From assembly GCF_019375555.1 (NCBI RefSeq), contig NZ_JAHXDN010000002.1, forward strand, positions 496,001-560,000: 64,000 nt of DNA. Direction: 5' to 3'. Below, in pieces: positions 9,726 through 19,327 of the stretch (position 1 is its first letter; each line of letters starts with the position of its first letter). The translations under genes were made by a program, and so were the position numbers. The notes beneath the pieces are model-generated. The model was not told where the DNA came from, did not search any database, and worked only from the letters and a program-made list of their open reading frames with translations. The DNA is from Roseobacter insulae (GTDB lineage: Bacteria; Pseudomonadota; Alphaproteobacteria; Rhodobacterales; Rhodobacteraceae).

Positions 9726-10070
9726 TCAGATCTGTTCGACGGTCACGTCACCGTTGGTGTAAAAGGCCAGATGATCCTTGATCCGGGCCACGCCGTCTTT
9801 CGGTGTCTCGTAAGACCATGCAACATCAGCCAGCGTCGTGCTTTTGGTCACAACGGAAAAATAGGTCGCATCCCCTTTGTAAGGGCAATGGGTCGACTTG
9901 TGGGTCTGGTCGAGAAACGCCATGGCGATATCGCCGCGCGGAAAATAGATGACTGGCGGGTAATCCCCTTCGACCAGTTCCAGAGCATCTGCGCTTTCGC
10001 CCAAGACGGCGCCACCCGCGCGTACGCTCCATGTGCCGTCCGCCTTCCGGATGGTGATGTGGTCTGCCAT
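9726..10070 (-). CDS. DUF427 family protein
   Basis: The 114-residue soluble protein has the family pattern of DUF427: an N-terminal beta-rich part (MADHITIRKADGTW), the central motif YPPVIYFPRGDI, and the conserved stretch THCPYKGDATYFSV. The biochemical function of the family is not established. It lies downstream of aminopeptidase P on the same strand (75 bases apart) and ends next to the ClC gene. Nothing in the sequence ties its role to either neighbour. Confidence 0.88.
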   Translation of the reverse strand: MADHITIRKADGTWSVRAGGAVLGESADALELVEGDYPPVIYFPRGDIAMAFLDQTHKSTHCPYKGDATYFSVVTKSTTLADVAWSYETPKDGVARIKDHLAFYTNGDVTVEQI

Positions 10071-10145
10071 GTTGAACGTCTCCCCTTCGTCTCACAGATG
10101 CTATTGCGCGAGCTTCGTAACAAAACCATGACGCAATATCAGGTG

Positions 10146-11936
10146 TCAGATCGGCGCAGTCGCAGCATCCAACCACGTTTTCGCACCGGGCGATAGGCGG
10201 GGCGCAATCTTTTCTGCAACTTCAGCGTGATAGGCATTAAGCCAGTCGCGTTCCACCGCCGTCAGCATCCCGGTGACGATAAGGCGCCTGTCGATGGGCG
10301 CGAAGGTCAGGGTGCGCCAGTGCAACATCTTGCGATGAGCATCACCGCCGGGCAGGGCCGGGGCCTCCTGCACGACAATAAGGTTTTCAAGGCGGATGCC
10401 AAACGCGCCTTCCCGGTAGTACCCCGGCTCGTTGGACAGGATCATCCCCGCTTCCAACGGCACATGGCTGATCCTGCTCAGCCTTTGCGGCCCTTCGTGC
10501 ACACTGAGATAAGCCCCGACGCCGTGGCCCAGACCATGGTCGAAATCCTGCCCCGCAAGCCATAGCGGCATCCGCCCGATCGCCTCGATGTCGCGCCCGG
10601 CCAGACCTTCGGGCCAGCGCAGACGGCTCATCGCGATCATTCCCTGCAGCACACGGGTAAAAGCTTCTGCAGCCTCCCGGGGCGGCAACCCGATGGCGAT
10701 CGTCCGGGTGATATCGGTCGTGCCGTCAAGATACTGACCACCGCTGTCCAGCACGATCAACTGACCCTCTTCCAACAGGCTGTCGGTCTCTTCAGTCACC
10801 CGGTAGTGCATGATCGCGCCGTTGGGTCCGGTGCCTGCAATGGTTTCAAAACTGATGTCCTGAAGCGCGTTGTCGTTGCGTCGAAACCCCTCGAGCTTGC
10901 CGACGACCTGCGTCTCGCGCAACGCGCCTGCGGGCTGTGCATCGAGCCAGGCCAGCATTTCGACGATCGCCGCCCCGTCGCGCAGATGCGCGGCGGCTGC
11001 GCCTTCGATCTCGGCACTGTTTTTGCGCGCCTTGGGCAGGGCGCAGGGATCACCGGCATAGGCGGCACGGTCCCCCAGCAGCCGCGACAGCACAACCGGA
11101 ACGGTGCCCTTGTCGACACGGACTGACCCTTTCAACCCGTCCAGAAACGGCACCAGCGCCTGCGGATCATGCTGTGTCACCTCCGCGCCAAGATGGTCGG
11201 CAACCTCATGCAGTTTCCCGGCCGCCATGAACAGATCAACCGCGCCGGTGTCATGCAAAACAGCAAAGCCCTGGGCAATGGGGTTGCGCGGGATATCCGC
11301 GCCGCGAATGTTCAGCAGCCAGCACAGCGAATCCGGTAGGGTGATCAGCGCCGCGTTCTGGCCGTCATCGCAGAGCTCCCGCGCCATCCGCTGGCGCTTG
11401 TCAGCATGGCTTTCGCCCGCAAACTCCAAAGGGTGCACCTTGGCGGGCTGCACCGGCGGCGCCGGCTGATCCTGCCAGATCTGATCGACCGGATTATCAC
11501 AGGCGCGCAAATCGACGCCGGTGCCTTTGAGGGTCTTCTCCAGCGTCTCGATCTGCCCCGCGCTGTGCAGCCACGGGTCGAAGCCGACAACGCCGCCCTG
11601 CGGCAATTGCTCCGTCAGCCAGTCGCCTAATGAAACATCGGGCCAGGGCACGGGTGTGAACTCTTCGGCGACCTGCGCCTTGACCTGTGTGCGATAACGT
11701 CCGTCGATGAAAACCCCTGCAATGTCGTGAAGTACCGCGCAGAATCCCGCAGAGCCTGTGAACCCCGTCAGCCAGGCTAGACGCTCGTCATGTGCCGCAA
11801 CATATTCCCCCTGGTGGGCATCGGCACGGGGGACCAGAAAGCCATCCAGACCCCCGGCCTTCATCGCGTCGCGCAGCGCGGCAAGCCTTGGCGGTCCCTG
11901 TTCCGGCCGAGCCGTCACCTCGAAGGTCTGAAACAT
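10146..11936 (-). CDS. pepP: Xaa-Pro aminopeptidase (aminopeptidase P family, M24B)
   Basis: This is a metallopeptidase that removes an N-terminal residue from peptides with proline in the second position. The 596-residue length fits the long (eukaryote-like, XPNPEP1-type) version with two N-terminal creatinase-like domains followed by the pita-bread catalytic domain. Metal ligands are visible in the catalytic domain: Asp in VLDSGGQYLDGTTDITRT (two aspartates), His in GHGVGAYLSVHEGPQ, and glutamates in LSNEPGYY and IRLENL. It lies 54 bases downstream of cobT on the same strand and could be co-transcribed, but shares no obvious function with it. Confidence 0.92.
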   Translation of the reverse strand: MFQTFEVTARPEQGPPRLAALRDAMKAGGLDGFLVPRADAHQGEYVAAHDERLAWLTGFTGSAGFCAVLHDIAGVFIDGRYRTQVKAQVAEEFTPVPWPDVSLGDWLTEQLPQGGVVGFDPWLHSAGQIETLEKTLKGTGVDLRACDNPVDQIWQDQPAPPVQPAKVHPLEFAGESHADKRQRMARELCDDGQNAALITLPDSLCWLLNIRGADIPRNPIAQGFAVLHDTGAVDLFMAAGKLHEVADHLGAEVTQHDPQALVPFLDGLKGSVRVDKGTVPVVLSRLLGDRAAYAGDPCALPKARKNSAEIEGAAAAHLRDGAAIVEMLAWLDAQPAGALRETQVVGKLEGFRRNDNALQDISFETIAGTGPNGAIMHYRVTEETDSLLEEGQLIVLDSGGQYLDGTTDITRTIAIGLPPREAAEAFTRVLQGMIAMSRLRWPEGLAGRDIEAIGRMPLWLAGQDFDHGLGHGVGAYLSVHEGPQRLSRISHVPLEAGMILSNEPGYYREGAFGIRLENLIVVQEAPALPGGDAHRKMLHWRTLTFAPIDRRLIVTGMLTAVERDWLNAYHAEVAEKIAPRLSPGAKTWLDAATAPI

Positions 11937-11981
11937 CCTGCGTCCTCGTTTCTCTGGTTGATAAATATCCCCGCCGGAGGC

Positions 11982-12003
11982 ACGGGCCAGTTAACTGGCC
12001 CGT
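11982..12003. repeat. Perfect 22-bp palindrome at the cobT stop codon
   Basis: The 22 bases form a perfect palindrome: 11-bp arms, centre GTTAAC. The cobT stop codon (TAA on the minus strand) lies in it. On the plus strand it is followed by TTTTAT, on the minus strand by GCCTCC, so it is not a classical terminator for cobT. As RNA it would form an 11-bp stem with a tight turn and could protect the cobT transcript end or attenuate reading into pepP. A shorter related palindrome (CAGTTAACTG) covers the stop codon of the gene at 19328-20602. Confidence 0.7.
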
Positions 12004-13868
12004 TTTATGCCCATGATGCGGGCGCGGGCGCGCGGGTCGCTGTCGAAAAGGGCTGCCAGCTGCTCTGTCATCGCGCCGGCCAGCTGATCCACATCCGTGA
12101 TCGTCACCGCGCGGTCGTAGTACCGCGTCACATCATGCCCGATCCCGATGGCCAGCAGTTCGACGGCGCGGCGTTTTTCCACCATCTCGATTACGTCACG
12201 CAGGTGTTTTTCGAGGTAATTGGCAGGGTTGACCGACAGGGTGCTGTCATCCACCGGCGCCCCGTCCGAGATCACCATCAGGATCTTGCGGACCTCGTGC
12301 CGCATCAGCATCCGGCGGTGTGCCCATTCCAGCGCCTCGCCATCGATGTTTTCCTTCAGCAAGCCTTCTTTCATCATCAAACCGAGGTTTGGCCGCGTGC
12401 GCCGCCAAGGTGCATCCGCGGATTTATAGATGATGTGCCGCAGGTCGTTCAGACGCCCCGGCTGCTGTGGCCGCCCGTCGTTCAGCCAGGCTTCGCGTGC
12501 CTGACCGCCTTTCCAGGCGCGCGTGGTGAAGCCCAGAATTTCGACCTTCACATTGCAGCGCTCCAGCGTCCGCGCCAATACATCCGCGCAGATGGCCGCG
12601 ATGGAGATCGGGCGCCCGCGCATCGACCCGGAGTTGTCGAGCAGCAGCGTCACGACCGTATCGCGGAAATCAGTGTCCTTCTCCACTTTGAACGACAGGG
12701 GCGTCGTCGGGTTGGCCACCACCCGCGCCAGACGTCCGGCATCCAGCATGCCCTCTTCCAGATCAAATTCCCAGGAGCGGTTCTGCTGTGCCTGCAACCG
12801 GCGTTGCAACTTGTTGGCCAATCGGCTCACGGCGCCTTTCAAAGGCTCCAACTGCTGATCGAGATAGGCCCGCAGCCGTTCCAACTCGACGGGCTCGGCA
12901 AGCTCTTCGGCTCCGATCTCTTCATCATGGTCATTCAGGTACACAAGGTAATTCGGGTCCGCATCCGATGCAGGGGGCGGGGCAGGCGGCTCCATCGGGG
13001 CCTCCCCCTCTGGCATGTCCGCCTCATCGCCCATTTCCTGATCGGCCATGTCATCCATGGAGACCTGCGCCTGCGCCGCGTCCTGTTGCTCCTCCTGGGA
13101 TTGCTCGGGCGAGCCTTCGGACTCTTCGTCTTCCTGATCGTCTTGACCTGTGCTGTCGGGATCGGAATCCTCTTCGGCCCCTTCTTCGGCTTCGTCTTCC
13201 TGATCCTCGTCGATCTGGTCCGGGTCGTCGCCCAGCTGGTCACCATATCCAAGATCGCAGATCAGCTGCCGCGCGAACTTGGCAAAGGCCGCCTGATCGC
13301 TGAGCGTGTCATCGAGGTTTTCCAGCGTGCCGCCGCATTGGTCTTCGATAAAACCGCGCCACAGCTCCATCACGTTCTGCGCGCCCGACGGCAGATCGCG
13401 CCCGGTCGCCAGATGCCGGATCAGATAGCCCGCAGCCGTTGCCAGCGGGGCATCGGCGGCCTGCGTGATCTGATCGTACCCTTTGCGCATCGCCTCATGG
13501 GCGATCTTGGCGTCGATATTTCCCGCCGTTCCGGGCATGTCGCGGGCACCCATCGCCTCGCAGCGGGCGGTTTCCATAGCTTCATACAGGTCTTTGGCCA
13601 TGTCCCCTTGTGGCTGATAGCGGGCATGGGTCTGGCCGTTGTGGTAGCGCCGGTTCAGCGCCAAAGCATCCGCGGTGCCCCGCGCCAGCATCACCTCGTC
13701 GCGTGTCATGCGGCGACTGACCTGCGGCAATCGCATGGAATCGCCCGACATACCTGCAGGATCCACAGAGTAGGAGACGGTCAGCTCCGGGTCATGCGCC
13801 ATGACCTTTGTGGCCTCCGACAGCGCTTTTTTGAACGCATCGGCCGGATTGTCTGACTGTTTGCTCAT
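11991..13868 (-). CDS. cobT: Cobaltochelatase subunit CobT
   Basis: CobT is the von Willebrand factor A subunit of the aerobic cobaltochelatase (CobNST), which inserts cobalt into hydrogenobyrinic acid a,c-diamide during cobalamin synthesis. The 625-residue protein has an N-terminal helical part and a very acidic Glu/Asp/Gln-rich stretch around residues 210-300. A C-terminal VWA domain carries the MIDAS motif DNSGSMRG near residue 410, which binds Mg2+. CobT works with the AAA+ subunit CobS, encoded just upstream. The large CobN subunit is not in the window. The start is 3 bases after the stop of the racemase-like gene, so the genes form one transcript. Confidence 0.95.
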   Translation of the reverse strand: MSKQSDNPADAFKKALSEATKVMAHDPELTVSYSVDPAGMSGDSMRLPQVSRRMTRDEVMLARGTADALALNRRYHNGQTHARYQPQGDMAKDLYEAMETARCEAMGARDMPGTAGNIDAKIAHEAMRKGYDQITQAADAPLATAAGYLIRHLATGRDLPSGAQNVMELWRGFIEDQCGGTLENLDDTLSDQAAFAKFARQLICDLGYGDQLGDDPDQIDEDQEDEAEEGAEEDSDPDSTGQDDQEDEESEGSPEQSQEEQQDAAQAQVSMDDMADQEMGDEADMPEGEAPMEPPAPPPASDADPNYLVYLNDHDEEIGAEELAEPVELERLRAYLDQQLEPLKGAVSRLANKLQRRLQAQQNRSWEFDLEEGMLDAGRLARVVANPTTPLSFKVEKDTDFRDTVVTLLLDNSGSMRGRPISIAAICADVLARTLERCNVKVEILGFTTRAWKGGQAREAWLNDGRPQQPGRLNDLRHIIYKSADAPWRRTRPNLGLMMKEGLLKENIDGEALEWAHRRMLMRHEVRKILMVISDGAPVDDSTLSVNPANYLEKHLRDVIEMVEKRRAVELLAIGIGHDVTRYYDRAVTITDVDQLAGAMTEQLAALFDSDPRARARIMGIKRAS

Positions 13869-13871
13869 AGC

Positions 13872-14570
13872 TTAGCCCTTCGTCCCCTGCGGCAAGGTCG
13901 CCCTGCCCGTGGCCAGATCGGCCAGCAGCGCAACATGTACATCCAATGCGTCGATCACTTTATAGCCGGGATCATGCCCGTCAAATGCCAGTCCCAGATC
14001 GGTCCCGGCGAGCACGATTGCATCGGCCCCCTGATCGGCGGTCATCCGGTGTCCGGCCTCGAAGAAAAAGGCGCGATCCGCATCCGTCGCAGCACCCCTG
14101 ACAGCCATCTCCAGATAGGTTTTGCCGACGTCCTGCAGATTGCCCTCCGGCGCCACCGCGCGGGTGTGGGGCAATTGCCCGTAAAGCCGCGTGCGCATCA
14201 CGACCTCTGTTCCCAGAAGCCCGACGGTTCCCAGACCCTGCGCCACGAAATACGCATCAAGCGGTGTCACTCCGCTGACCAGGGGCAGGGGGCTGATGGC
14301 TTCCGTTTCGGGATAGCAGAAATGCCCCCCCAGCGAGGTGATCGCGGCGCACTCGGCTCCTGCTGCTTTCAGCCGGCCAATAAGATCTGCGTAAATCTCC
14401 GCCTGTGCATTGCGATTATCCGCCAGATTATTGGCGATGAGTTCATCGGCGCTCGCCTGCACAATCGTCAGGTCCAGCTTCTTGCCGCGCTCCCGCATCA
14501 GGGCCGTCAGCCGCTGATAGTAAACCACCGTGGCTGCCGGGCCGATGCCTCCGATCAACCCGATGTGCAT
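13872..14570 (-). CDS. Aspartate/glutamate racemase-superfamily protein lacking both catalytic cysteines
   Basis: The 232-residue protein opens with MHIGLIGGIGPAATVVYYQR, the standard start of Asp/Glu racemases, and keeps the two-lobe fold pattern. Family enzymes use two cysteines as acid/base pair, in motifs like PCNTAH and GCTE. Here the first motif region reads ITSLGGHF (Ser at the Cys position) and the second reads LAGTDLG (Gly at the Cys position). Classical racemase activity is therefore unlikely. It sits exactly between cobS and cobT, with 3-base gaps on both sides, so it is co-expressed with the cobaltochelatase genes. Function unknown. It could be a decayed racemase, a hydrolase or decarboxylase variant, or a binding protein. 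Confidence 0.85.
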   Translation of the reverse strand: MHIGLIGGIGPAATVVYYQRLTALMRERGKKLDLTIVQASADELIANNLADNRNAQAEIYADLIGRLKAAGAECAAITSLGGHFCYPETEAISPLPLVSGVTPLDAYFVAQGLGTVGLLGTEVVMRTRLYGQLPHTRAVAPEGNLQDVGKTYLEMAVRGAATDADRAFFFEAGHRMTADQGADAIVLAGTDLGLAFDGHDPGYKVIDALDVHVALLADLATGRATLPQGTKG

Positions 14571-14573
14571 GGC

Positions 14574-15560
14574 TTATCCTAAACTCACGCTGGCGGCACT
14601 TTCCGGCAGCTCCTCGTCAAAGAGACGCTGATAGAATTCTGCCACGGTCTGGCGTTCCAGCTCGTCACATTTGTTGAGAAAGCTGAGGCGGAAAGCATAG
14701 CCGACATTGCGAAAAATCTCGGCGTTCTGCGCCCAGGCGATCACCGTGCGCGGCGACATCACCGTGCTGAGATCGCCGTTCATGAAAGCGGTGCGCGTCA
14801 GGTCGGCCACGGTGACCATCTGCTTGACGATCTTGCGGCCTTTTTCGGTGTTGTAATGCGGGTTTTTCGACAGGACGATCGCGGTCTCCGCGTCGATGCT
14901 GAGGTAATTCAGCGTGGCCACCAGCGACCACCGGTCCATCTGGCCCTGGTTGATCTGCTGGGTGCCGTGGTACAGGCCCGTGGTGTCGCCCAGACCCACC
15001 GTGTTGGCGGTGGAGAAGATGCGGAAGTAGGGGTGCGGCGTGATCACCTGGTTCTGATCCAGCAGCGTGAGCTTGCCGTCCACTTCCAGCACGCGCTGAA
15101 TGACGAACATCACATCGGCCCGGCCCGCATCATACTCGTCAAAGACGATCGCGGTGGGGTTTCGCAATGCCCATGGCAGGATACCCTCCTGGAAATCGGT
15201 GACCTGTTTGCCATCTTTCAGCTTGATCGCATCCTTGCCGATCAGATCGATGCGGCTGATGTGGCTGTCAAGGTTCACGCGCACGGCAGGCCAGTTCAGT
15301 CGGCTGGCAACCTGTTCGATATGGGTGGATTTACCCGTGCCGTGATAGCCCTGGATCATCACGCGCCGGTTGTGTGCAAAGCCCGCCAGAATGGCCAGCG
15401 TCGTGTCCGGGTCAAACTTATACGTGGTGTCCAGATCAGGCACGCGGTCGCTGCGGTCCGCAAACCCTTTGACTACCATATCGCTATCAATGCCAAAGAC
15501 GTCGCGAACGTGGATCTCTTCGGTGGGCTTCGTGTTGATGTCCAGTGCGCCGTCGGCCAT
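14574..15560 (-). CDS. cobS: Cobaltochelatase AAA+ ATPase subunit CobS
   Basis: CobS is the AAA+ ATPase of the CobNST cobaltochelatase, powering cobalt insertion into the corrin ring. The 328-residue protein has Walker [10 protein letters not shown] at residues 71-79, Walker B IVFDEYD near 145, and the AAA+ arginine region after it. The N-terminal ~20 residues carry the [10 protein letters not shown] segment typical of CobS. It is the first cob gene of the minus-strand run cobS, racemase-like gene, cobT. The dnaJ-like gene lies 125 bases upstream on the same strand. Confidence 0.96.
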   Translation of the reverse strand: MADGALDINTKPTEEIHVRDVFGIDSDMVVKGFADRSDRVPDLDTTYKFDPDTTLAILAGFAHNRRVMIQGYHGTGKSTHIEQVASRLNWPAVRVNLDSHISRIDLIGKDAIKLKDGKQVTDFQEGILPWALRNPTAIVFDEYDAGRADVMFVIQRVLEVDGKLTLLDQNQVITPHPYFRIFSTANTVGLGDTTGLYHGTQQINQGQMDRWSLVATLNYLSIDAETAIVLSKNPHYNTEKGRKIVKQMVTVADLTRTAFMNGDLSTVMSPRTVIAWAQNAEIFRNVGYAFRLSFLNKCDELERQTVAEFYQRLFDEELPESAASVSLG

Positions 15561-15685
15561 GAGGTTTCACCCTTGTAGAAAGACTAAGAATTCGGGACGT
15601 GTGCGGCCCGGGTCATCTGGTGCAACATATATCGCGCATGTGCAAGGGGAAGGGGCGTGCCAGTTGGCCCAAATCGGTAGCGCCA

Positions 15686-16312
15686 TCAATCCTTGAAGTT
15701 GCGGCTGCCCTTGATCTGATCCCAGGCCCAGACGACCTCCTGCAACTGCTCTTCCTGGCTGCGGTCGCCGCCGTTCATGTCAGGATGCAGCACCTTGATC
15801 AGCGCCTTGTAAGCCTTGCGCACCTCGGGCTTGGTCCAGGTGTCTTTGGCGTCCAGTATCTCGATCGCGCGGCGCTCGGTCGGTGGCAGGCGCCGTCCTG
15901 CCTGTGGCCCGCGCCCGGGGTTCTGCGTTGCGTTTGCACCAAGCACCTGATGCGGGTCTTCGATACCCAGCCGCGCCCAGGCCCGCGCCTCCGGATCACC
16001 CATCGGCTTGGTGTTGCGTTCCCACACCTTGTCTTTCGACATCTGCGCGTTCAGTTCCGCCTCGGTGGTGCCGTCAAAGAAATTCCACTTCAGATTATAT
16101 TCCCGCACATGCGCCTGGCAGAACCAGAAAAAATCATCCAGCACGTCCGGTGCCTTGGGCGCACGATACTTGCCGGGTTCCTCGCAGCCATCGTGATCAC
16201 AGACGCGGGTCGAGGTCTCCGACGCGCCGGACATACCACGCCGTCCACGCGGGTTTTTCTTCTTGGAAGAAGAGACAGACATATCGAATCCAAATGGATC
16301 TGGCTTTGGCAT
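15686..16312 (-). CDS. DnaJ-domain protein with N-terminal Cys/His-containing region
   Basis: The 208-residue protein has a C-terminal J domain (about residues 140-205) with the HPD tripeptide at 176-178, which stimulates the ATPase of an Hsp70 partner. The N-terminal half contains CDHDGCEEPG and WFCQAHVREYN, a possible small zinc-binding region (two Cys close together, then Cys and His). There is no Gly/Phe region or standard DnaJ zinc finger, so it is a specialised J protein and not the general DnaJ. Start ATG 16312 is preceded by AGGTG. It is divergent from bolA and upstream of cobS, as is common in this group. Confidence 0.88.
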   Translation of the reverse strand: MPKPDPFGFDMSVSSSKKKNPRGRRGMSGASETSTRVCDHDGCEEPGKYRAPKAPDVLDDFFWFCQAHVREYNLKWNFFDGTTEAELNAQMSKDKVWERNTKPMGDPEARAWARLGIEDPHQVLGANATQNPGRGPQAGRRLPPTERRAIEILDAKDTWTKPEVRKAYKALIKVLHPDMNGGDRSQEEQLQEVVWAWDQIKGSRNFKD

Positions 16313-16386
16313 ATTGGCACCTATACGAGTCGAGGCCGCTTAGTTTAGACTGCACACGGAAAGAGTGAAGGGGTCTGGGCAAAAAA

Positions 16387-16644
16387 ATGTCGAAACGACA
16401 AGAGATTGAAGATCGGTTACGCGACGCTTTCGCGCCACGGGAGCTGGAGGTGGTGGATGACAGCGAAAGCCACCGTGGCCATGCGGGGTATCCGGAAGGT
16501 GGTGAAAGTCACTTTAACGTGGCGATCCGCGCCGAGCAGTTCAAGAGCATGAACCGTGTGGCGCGGCATCGTGCCATCCATGCCGCGCTCGGGTCCCGGC
16601 TCCTGTCGGAAATCCATGCCCTCGCGATAGATGCAGATGGTTAG
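16387..16644 (+). CDS. bolA: BolA family protein
   Basis: BolA-type proteins bind monothiol glutaredoxins through a shared [2Fe-2S] cluster and take part in iron-sulfur and stress regulation. The 85-residue protein shows the class II KH-like fold: an N-terminal helix (IEDRLRDAFAPRELEVVDDS), the conserved HxGHxGYPEGGESHFNVAI region with invariant histidines, and the helix RVARHRAIHAALGSRL. The length fits the family. It is transcribed divergently from the dnaJ-like gene and converges on the DUF4177 gene, 9 bases away. Confidence 0.93.
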   Translation: MSKRQEIEDRLRDAFAPRELEVVDDSESHRGHAGYPEGGESHFNVAIRAEQFKSMNRVARHRAIHAALGSRLLSEIHALAIDADG

Positions 16645-16653
16645 GAGTGTTCT

Positions 16654-17106
16654 CTAATCTTTTGGTTTATCTGGGTTTCTGCTTGCTGCCAGTTGCTTCA
16701 GCGAGCTGGTCATCCCGGAAACCTCACTCGCTTCCTCAACACCGTTATCGCTGAGCATCCGGCTCGCGCCCTCGCTTTGGGAGGCATCATCGTCGGGTGT
16801 TTTGGGGGGTATGATGACAGGTTCGCGCCGCTCTGTCGGGGCGGCCTCCGGGGCCGTCTGGGCGCGGGGCGCTTGCAGCAACTTGCGGAACACCAGCACG
16901 TTGCGCCAGTTGGTCGTGCTCGACGTGAGGCCCGAGCGTTCGACGGATGGCAACGTCTCTGCCCGCTGATATTCCCACCCCTCGGACGCCATCTGGTTCA
17001 TCACCTCTTCGAGCGCATGGGAGAACCGGTCTTCGGGCGTTTTGAGCGCCTTGGTTTTTACACCACGCGTGGGTGCGCTGATCACCCGATATTGGTACTG
17101 TGGCAT
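16654..17106 (-). CDS. DUF4177 domain protein
   Basis: The 150-residue soluble protein has an N-terminal DUF4177-like domain (residues 1-75): a beta strand with YQYRVISAPTRG, a helix ending in MNQMASEGWEYQRAE, and a closing strand NVLVFRK. The rest (about 80-150) is Pro-, Glu- and Ser-rich and probably disordered. The family is small and of unknown function. It is downstream of gatB on the same strand with a 117-base gap, in which GCAGGCCACA occurs twice. Confidence 0.75.
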   Translation of the reverse strand: MPQYQYRVISAPTRGVKTKALKTPEDRFSHALEEVMNQMASEGWEYQRAETLPSVERSGLTSSTTNWRNVLVFRKLLQAPRAQTAPEAAPTERREPVIIPPKTPDDDASQSEGASRMLSDNGVEEASEVSGMTSSLKQLAASRNPDKPKD

Positions 17107-17223
17107 GCGCTCTCTCCAACTCCGTGACGTTCATTATTAGCAAACCCGGCTGTGCAGGCCACATGGGCCGGGCGCCAGTTGGGCAGGCCACAGCCCGCAG
17201 CGTCCCCGGCCACTCCCCGCCGA

Positions 17224-18735
17224 TCAGCCCTTCAGTTTCTGCGCCACAAGCTGGTTGACCGTCTTGGGGTTCGCCTTGCCGCCCGTGGCCTTCATGACCT
17301 GACCCACGAACCAGCCCGCCAGCTTCGGGTTTTCCTGCGCCTTTGCCACCTGATCCGGATTGGCGGCGATGATCTCGTCCACCGCCGCTTCGATCGCGCC
17401 GGTGTCAGTTACTTGTTTCATGCCGCGCGCCTCGACGATTTCCGCAGGATCGCCGCCTTCGGTATACACGATCTCGAAAAGGTCCTTGGCGATCTTGCCG
17501 GAGATTGCATCCGAGGCGATGAGGTCAATTACGCCGCCCAATTGCGCGGGGCTGACGGGGCTGTCGGTGATGTCCCTGTCGTCCTTCTTGAGGCGCCCGA
17601 AAAGCTCGTTGATCACCCAGTTCGCGGCGATCTTGCCGTCGCGACCCGCTGCAACCGCTTCAAAATAGCCGGCTGAATCCAGATCCGCGGTCAGCACCGA
17701 GGCATCATAGTCGGACAATCCGAAATCACTGATGAACCGCGCCTTCTTGGCATCCGGCAGCTCCGGCAGGTTCGCGGCGATGCCATCGACCCAGGCCTGT
17801 TCAATCACCAGCGGCAAAAGGTCGGGGTCGGGGAAGTAACGGTAATCATGCGCTTCCTCTTTCGACCGCATCGAGCGGGTTTCGTTCTTGTCCGGATCAT
17901 AGAGACGGGTTTCCTGATCGACGCTGCCGCCGCCTTCGACGATGGCGATCTGGCGGCGGGCTTCAACCTCGATAGCGGCCTGGATAAATCGCATGGAGTT
18001 CATGTTCTTGATCTCGCAGCGGGTGCCCAGGTGGCTGAAGTCCTGCGTCGCCTGATACTTTTCATAATCGCCCGGGCGGCAGATTGAAACATTGACATCC
18101 GCGCGCATGGAGCCCGATTGCATATTGCCATCGCAGGTGCCGAGATAGCGCAGGATCTGGCGCAGTTTGCCCAGGTAAGCGGCGGCCTCTTCGGGGCCAC
18201 GGATGTCAGGGCGGCTAACGATCTCCATCAGCGCGACACCGGTCCGGTTAAGGTCCACGAAGGACATATTCGGGTCCATGTCATGGATGCTTTTCCCGGC
18301 ATCCTGTTCGAGATGAATGCGTTCGACGCGCACCAGTCTCGCGGTGCCGTCGCCCATTTCCACCAGCACTTCCCCTTCGCCCACGATGGGGTGGTAGAGC
18401 TGCGAAATCTGGTAGCCCTGCGGCAGGTCCGGGTAGAAGTAGTTCTTGCGGTCGAAGGCGCTTTCCAGATGGATTTCCGCTTTCAGGCCCAGCCCGGTGC
18501 GCACTGCCTGCTCGACGCAGTATTCGTTGATCGTGGGCAGCATGCCGGGCATGGCCGCGTCCACGAACGACACGTTGCTGTTGGGTTCTGCGCCGAACCG
18601 CGTGGAGGCGGCGGAAAAGAGCTTCGCCTTTGAGGTGACCTGCGCATGCACCTCCATGCCGATCACCAGTTCCCAATCGTGCTTGGCACCCGCAATGATC
18701 CTGGGTGTCGGTGTCTCAAAGGTCAAATCAAGCAT
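17224..18735 (-). CDS. gatB: Asp-tRNA(Asn)/Glu-tRNA(Gln) amidotransferase subunit B
   Basis: GatB is the kinase and tRNA-binding subunit of the GatCAB amidotransferase, which converts mischarged Glu-tRNA(Gln) and Asp-tRNA(Asn) to the correct amidated forms. The 503-residue length matches the family. Signature segments are [13 protein letters not shown] near the start, [19 protein letters not shown] near residue 95, and the C-terminal YqeY-like helical tail ending in [12 protein letters not shown]. gatC and gatA are not in the window. The start is ATG 18735. Confidence 0.97.
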   Translation of the reverse strand: MLDLTFETPTPRIIAGAKHDWELVIGMEVHAQVTSKAKLFSAASTRFGAEPNSNVSFVDAAMPGMLPTINEYCVEQAVRTGLGLKAEIHLESAFDRKNYFYPDLPQGYQISQLYHPIVGEGEVLVEMGDGTARLVRVERIHLEQDAGKSIHDMDPNMSFVDLNRTGVALMEIVSRPDIRGPEEAAAYLGKLRQILRYLGTCDGNMQSGSMRADVNVSICRPGDYEKYQATQDFSHLGTRCEIKNMNSMRFIQAAIEVEARRQIAIVEGGGSVDQETRLYDPDKNETRSMRSKEEAHDYRYFPDPDLLPLVIEQAWVDGIAANLPELPDAKKARFISDFGLSDYDASVLTADLDSAGYFEAVAAGRDGKIAANWVINELFGRLKKDDRDITDSPVSPAQLGGVIDLIASDAISGKIAKDLFEIVYTEGGDPAEIVEARGMKQVTDTGAIEAAVDEIIAANPDQVAKAQENPKLAGWFVGQVMKATGGKANPKTVNQLVAQKLKG

Positions 18736-18820
18736 TGCGGTCCCTCGTCAGGCAGGTCTGATCGTGGGAGAGGTCTTAGGCCAGCGCGCGCGGTGCTGCA
18801 AGCCCCTGCGCAGGCCGATG

Positions 18821-19306
18821 TCAGTCGCTGGTCGGCAGGTCCCGCCAGTGCAGATCGATCTGGCCTTCCGTCCGGTCCGGCAGGGTCGCGCGCGGCATCA
18901 TGCGCCCTTCGACCTTGAAGTTATCCCTGATGCGCACAACGATCAGACAGCAAAATGCTTTGGACAGGTCCACGCTGACGACATCCGTCGGACCATGGGG
19001 CGCGATCACGATCAGTTGCGGCGGTGTGCCATCCGTGTTCGCGCAGGTGTTCTGGTCCAGCGGCAGGTCAAAGGCGAGCGCGGCGTGAACCTTGGCAATA
19101 CTGTCATAGACCGGGAGGTGTTGGCCTGACATTTCGAAATAGGCGCGCGCGCATTGCAACAGTCGGGTGCGCAATGTGTGCAGTCGCGCCTGCGGGTCTT
19201 CGGATGGGGCCGAACACGGGGGATTTTCCGGGGGTGCCGCGGTGCGGTGCCATTCAATCCAGTCTCCACTGTCCCAGTGGATGGCGTCAGCTGGTATCGA
19301 ACCCAT
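18821..19306 (-). CDS. Unrecognised conserved-looking protein (161 aa)
   Basis: I do not recognise this 161-residue protein. It has no signal peptide or clear membrane segment and contains five cysteines, including a CC pair in FCCLIVVRIRDNF. The C-terminal half looks like an alternating beta-strand core (QLIVIAPHG, VVSVDLSKAFCCLIVVRI). The start ATG 19306 is well placed after AAGGA. It lies 21 bases downstream of the 424-residue gene on the same strand and is probably co-transcribed with it. Coding character (third-position GC, codon use) agrees with the neighbours, so I consider it a real gene. Confidence 0.65.
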   Translation of the reverse strand: MGSIPADAIHWDSGDWIEWHRTAAPPENPPCSAPSEDPQARLHTLRTRLLQCARAYFEMSGQHLPVYDSIAKVHAALAFDLPLDQNTCANTDGTPPQLIVIAPHGPTDVVSVDLSKAFCCLIVVRIRDNFKVEGRMMPRATLPDRTEGQIDLHWRDLPTSD

Positions 19307-19327
19307 GATGCGTCCTTTCCTTGTCAG

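Noticed and set aside
11790-13856. 688-codon plus-strand open frame antisense to cobT
   Set aside because: cobT on the minus strand has a MIDAS motif and family length. The plus-strand frame arises from GC-rich codon bias.
15561-16386. Search for a cobalamin riboswitch near cobS and the dnaJ-like gene
   Set aside because: No B12-box-like sequence or multi-stem leader was seen; the gaps are too short for a full riboswitch.
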